A DNA stretch of 47,667 nt. Origin: a virus. The notes beneath the pieces are model-generated. The model did not search any database, was not told where the DNA came from, and saw only the letters and a list, made by a program, of their open reading frames with translations. Numbering within the stretch: position 1 is the stretch's first letter; each line of letters starts with the position of its first letter. Both the position numbers and the translations under genes were made by a program. The DNA is taken from positions 1 through 47,667 of the IMG/VR virus record IMGVR_UViG_3300001850_000215; one strand, 5' to 3'. Positions 46,270 to 47,667 of this stretch are shown piece after piece.

Positions 46270-47667
46270 TTAACTAGTAAAGGCTCTGATAAGCACGCGT
46301 AACCCGGATGGAACAGAACTATCAGTAAACTGTATAGTATCGTTACCACTATTATAGATAAAATCTACACCATTAACTTGATCTACTCCGTTAAGAGAGC
46401 TATATACGTATCCTAAGCCTGCAGGATTACTAGAACTTACCCTTATGAAGAAACAATTACTAGTTCCAGAACTTACATTAGTATTATATCTAGGCTGGAG
46501 ATTTAGTCCTAGAGCACTATCTACGTAAGCTTTGGTTGCTGCATTAGAAGCACTGGTAGGCGGACCAGAGAGAGTTAACTCCCCAGTCATTATATCTCCG
46601 GCTTTAGATACTTTAGCATTAACGTTACTTTGAACGGAGTTCAAATTCGCGTTTAAAGAAATATAAGTATTATAATCATTAGCTGAGAACTGTTGATAAG
46701 TAGTGAAGTCATTAGCTTGCGCTGAGCGATAAGTAGTTAAATCATTAGCTAAAGCTGAGTTATAAGTAGTTAAGTCGTTAGCCTGAGCAGAACGATAAGT
46801 AGTTAAATCATTAGCCAGTGCTGAATTGTAAGTAGTTAAGTCATTAGCTAAAGCATTAGCAAAAGTTCTAATATCGTTATCGCGCGCCCATTGATAGGTA
46901 ACGAAGTCATTACCAAGAGCATTATTATATGTAGTTAAATCGTTAGCTAATGCAATACTATAAGTTGCAAAGTCATTAGCACGTGCGCTGAGCAGGGTAG
47001 AGTGGTCATTGCCTTGTGCACTATTCCACGTGGCTAAGTCATTAGCACGTGCACTAAGTAAGGTAGAGTGGTCGTTACCCTGAGCGCTATTCCACGTGGC
47101 TAGGTCATTAGCACGCGCACTGAGAAGAGTAGAGTGGTCGTTACCCTGAGCACTATTCCAAGTGGATAAGTCATTAGCTAAGGCTGAGCGATAAGTAGTC
47201 AAGTCATTAGACTGATAATCTTGAGCTCTAGCAATATCATCTGCACTAGTAAGAGTTCCTACCCCAACTCTAAACTTTGAAGCTGACGTAGAGGCATATA
47301 TAAGATTAGCAATGAGAGCGCTGCTTGTTCCAGCGACTTGAAGACCTGAACCTTCTGCAAGTGCGTCAGTGCTATTCCAATTTATAATTACGGTTTTATC
47401 TTCTGTTGTAATATTTGATACATTAGCAGTTAGAGTATCTCCAAGAACAAATAGATTACCCTCAATAATTAAGTCGACTGCAAAAGTTTTTGAACTTGTA
47501 AATTTAAAAGTAGGATCGCTAGTTATATTTTTATAAGTATTATATACGTTAGTATTTAATGTATTATATGTTGATAAATCATTTGCTAGCGCAGAATTGT
47601 AAGTTGCCAGATCGTTAGCACGTGCGCTGAGTAGGGTAGAATGGTCATTACCCTGAGCGCTATTCCA
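46270..47667 (-). CDS. Tail-fibre-like protein, 5' end outside the window
   Basis: The frame is open from the right edge to a stop at 46270 (465 residues). Residues near the start and in the middle are hendecad (11-residue) repeats of the type ANDLTTYNSAL, with a 22-residue super-repeat (WNSAQGNDHSTLLSARANDL) occurring several times. The 11-residue period implies a straight or right-handed trimeric coiled-coil shaft. Between the repeat blocks a beta-rich insert is seen (SKTFAVDLIIEGNLFVLGDT). Then SKAGDIMTGELTLSG and NAATKAYVDSAL form the standard phage fibre motif, followed by a C-terminal globular domain of about 95 residues that probably contacts the receptor. The apparent start at 47202 is not real, as the frame continues upstream. 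Confidence 0.88.
   Translation of the reverse strand, partial: WNSAQGNDHSTLLSARANDLATYNSALANDLSTYNTLNTNVYNTYKNITSDPTFKFTSSKTFAVDLIIEGNLFVLGDTLTANVSNITTEDKTVIINWNSTDALAEGSGLQVAGTSSALIANLIYASTSASKFRVGVGTLTSADDIARAQDYQSNDLTTYRSALANDLSTWNSAQGNDHSTLLSARANDLATWNSAQGNDHSTLLSARANDLATWNSAQGNDHSTLLSARANDFATYSIALANDLTTYNNALGNDFVTYQWARDNDIRTFANALANDLTTYNSALANDLTTYRSAQANDLTTYNSALANDLTTYRSAQANDFTTYQQFSANDYNTYISLNANLNSVQSNVNAKVSKAGDIMTGELTLSGPPTSASNAATKAYVDSALGLNLQPRYNTNVSSGTSNCFFIRVSSSNPAGLGYVYSSLNGVDQVNGVDFIYNSGNDTIQFTDSSVPSGLRVLIRAFTS
46651..47209 (-). repeat. 33-base repeats in the tail-fibre gene
   Basis: This stretch consists of tandem 33-base units encoding AND-x-x-T-[YW]-x-x-[AS]-[LQR]. Three near-identical 66-base double units, with codon-level identity over CATTCTACCCT and GCACGTGCTAACGA, lie within about 46975-47165; a further copy is at the window edge (47640-47667). 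Recent duplication is likely in the 66-base units, older divergence in the 33-base ones. Confidence 0.85.

Noticed and set aside
1-47667. tRNA genes
   Set aside because: Candidate T-loop-like strings (for example near 27046 and 26266) lie in a gene or terminator and lack cloverleaf partners; apart from the tmRNA no tRNA was supported.

Overview
The window is a stretch of an AT-rich tailed double-stranded DNA phage genome, very probably of a marine phage. The evidence is dense packing with stop/start overlaps of a few bases, many tiny genes, a full phage replication and nucleotide module, a tail-fibre gene with the GD-MTG-L/ATK-YVD signature, and no ribosomal RNA, tRNA or chromosomal housekeeping operons. 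The replication logic is T4-like (primase, DnaB-type helicase, UvsW-like helicase, SbcC/SbcD pair, flap nuclease), but the polymerase is family A, so this is not a close T4 relative. The tmRNA is circularly permuted with an ANDN-type tag, as in alphaproteobacteria, which points to an alphaproteobacterial host such as SAR11 or to a phage lineage that acquired the gene from one. Capsid and terminase genes are not in the window.

Layout. (1) 1-6949, plus strand: a tightly coupled six-gene envelope locus: a secreted autotransporter-like beta-barrel protein, CsgF, CsgG, a curlin-repeat protein, a FecR-domain protein and a CHASE2 adenylate cyclase. (2) 6955-14006, minus strand: small basic proteins, translation factor IF-1, a PD-(D/E)XK nuclease, MT-A70 methylase, RNase HI, HNH endonuclease, Hsp20, a zincless Fpg/Nei glycosylase and several unknowns. 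(3) 14114-15660, plus strand: small genes including ribosomal protein S21, ending in the tmRNA. (4) 15702-22481: nine sugar, methyl-transfer and membrane genes. (5) 22482-27662: PC4-like protein, HTH proteins, dNMP kinase, NAD ligase, UV endonuclease. (6) 27756-44807: replication, recombination and nucleotide module, interrupted at 36730-36950 by a GC-richer cluster of covarying hairpins. (7) 44823-47667, minus strand: small proteins and a repeat-rich tail fibre running off the window.

How the parts fit. Nucleotide supply (class II RNR, glutaredoxin, dUTPase, ThyX, dNMP kinase) feeds a family A polymerase carrying a uracil-glycosylase-like N-terminal domain. Translation appears to be modified by IF-1, S21 and tmRNA, and several operons begin with promoters whose -10 box lies about 6 bases from the start codon, implying leaderless mRNAs. 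The curli-like locus joined to a FecR/CHASE2-cyclase pair is the strongest candidate for an undescribed system: a phage-built outer-membrane secretion pore and fibre with its own envelope-to-cAMP signalling. All functional calls come from reading motifs by eye; no database search was run.
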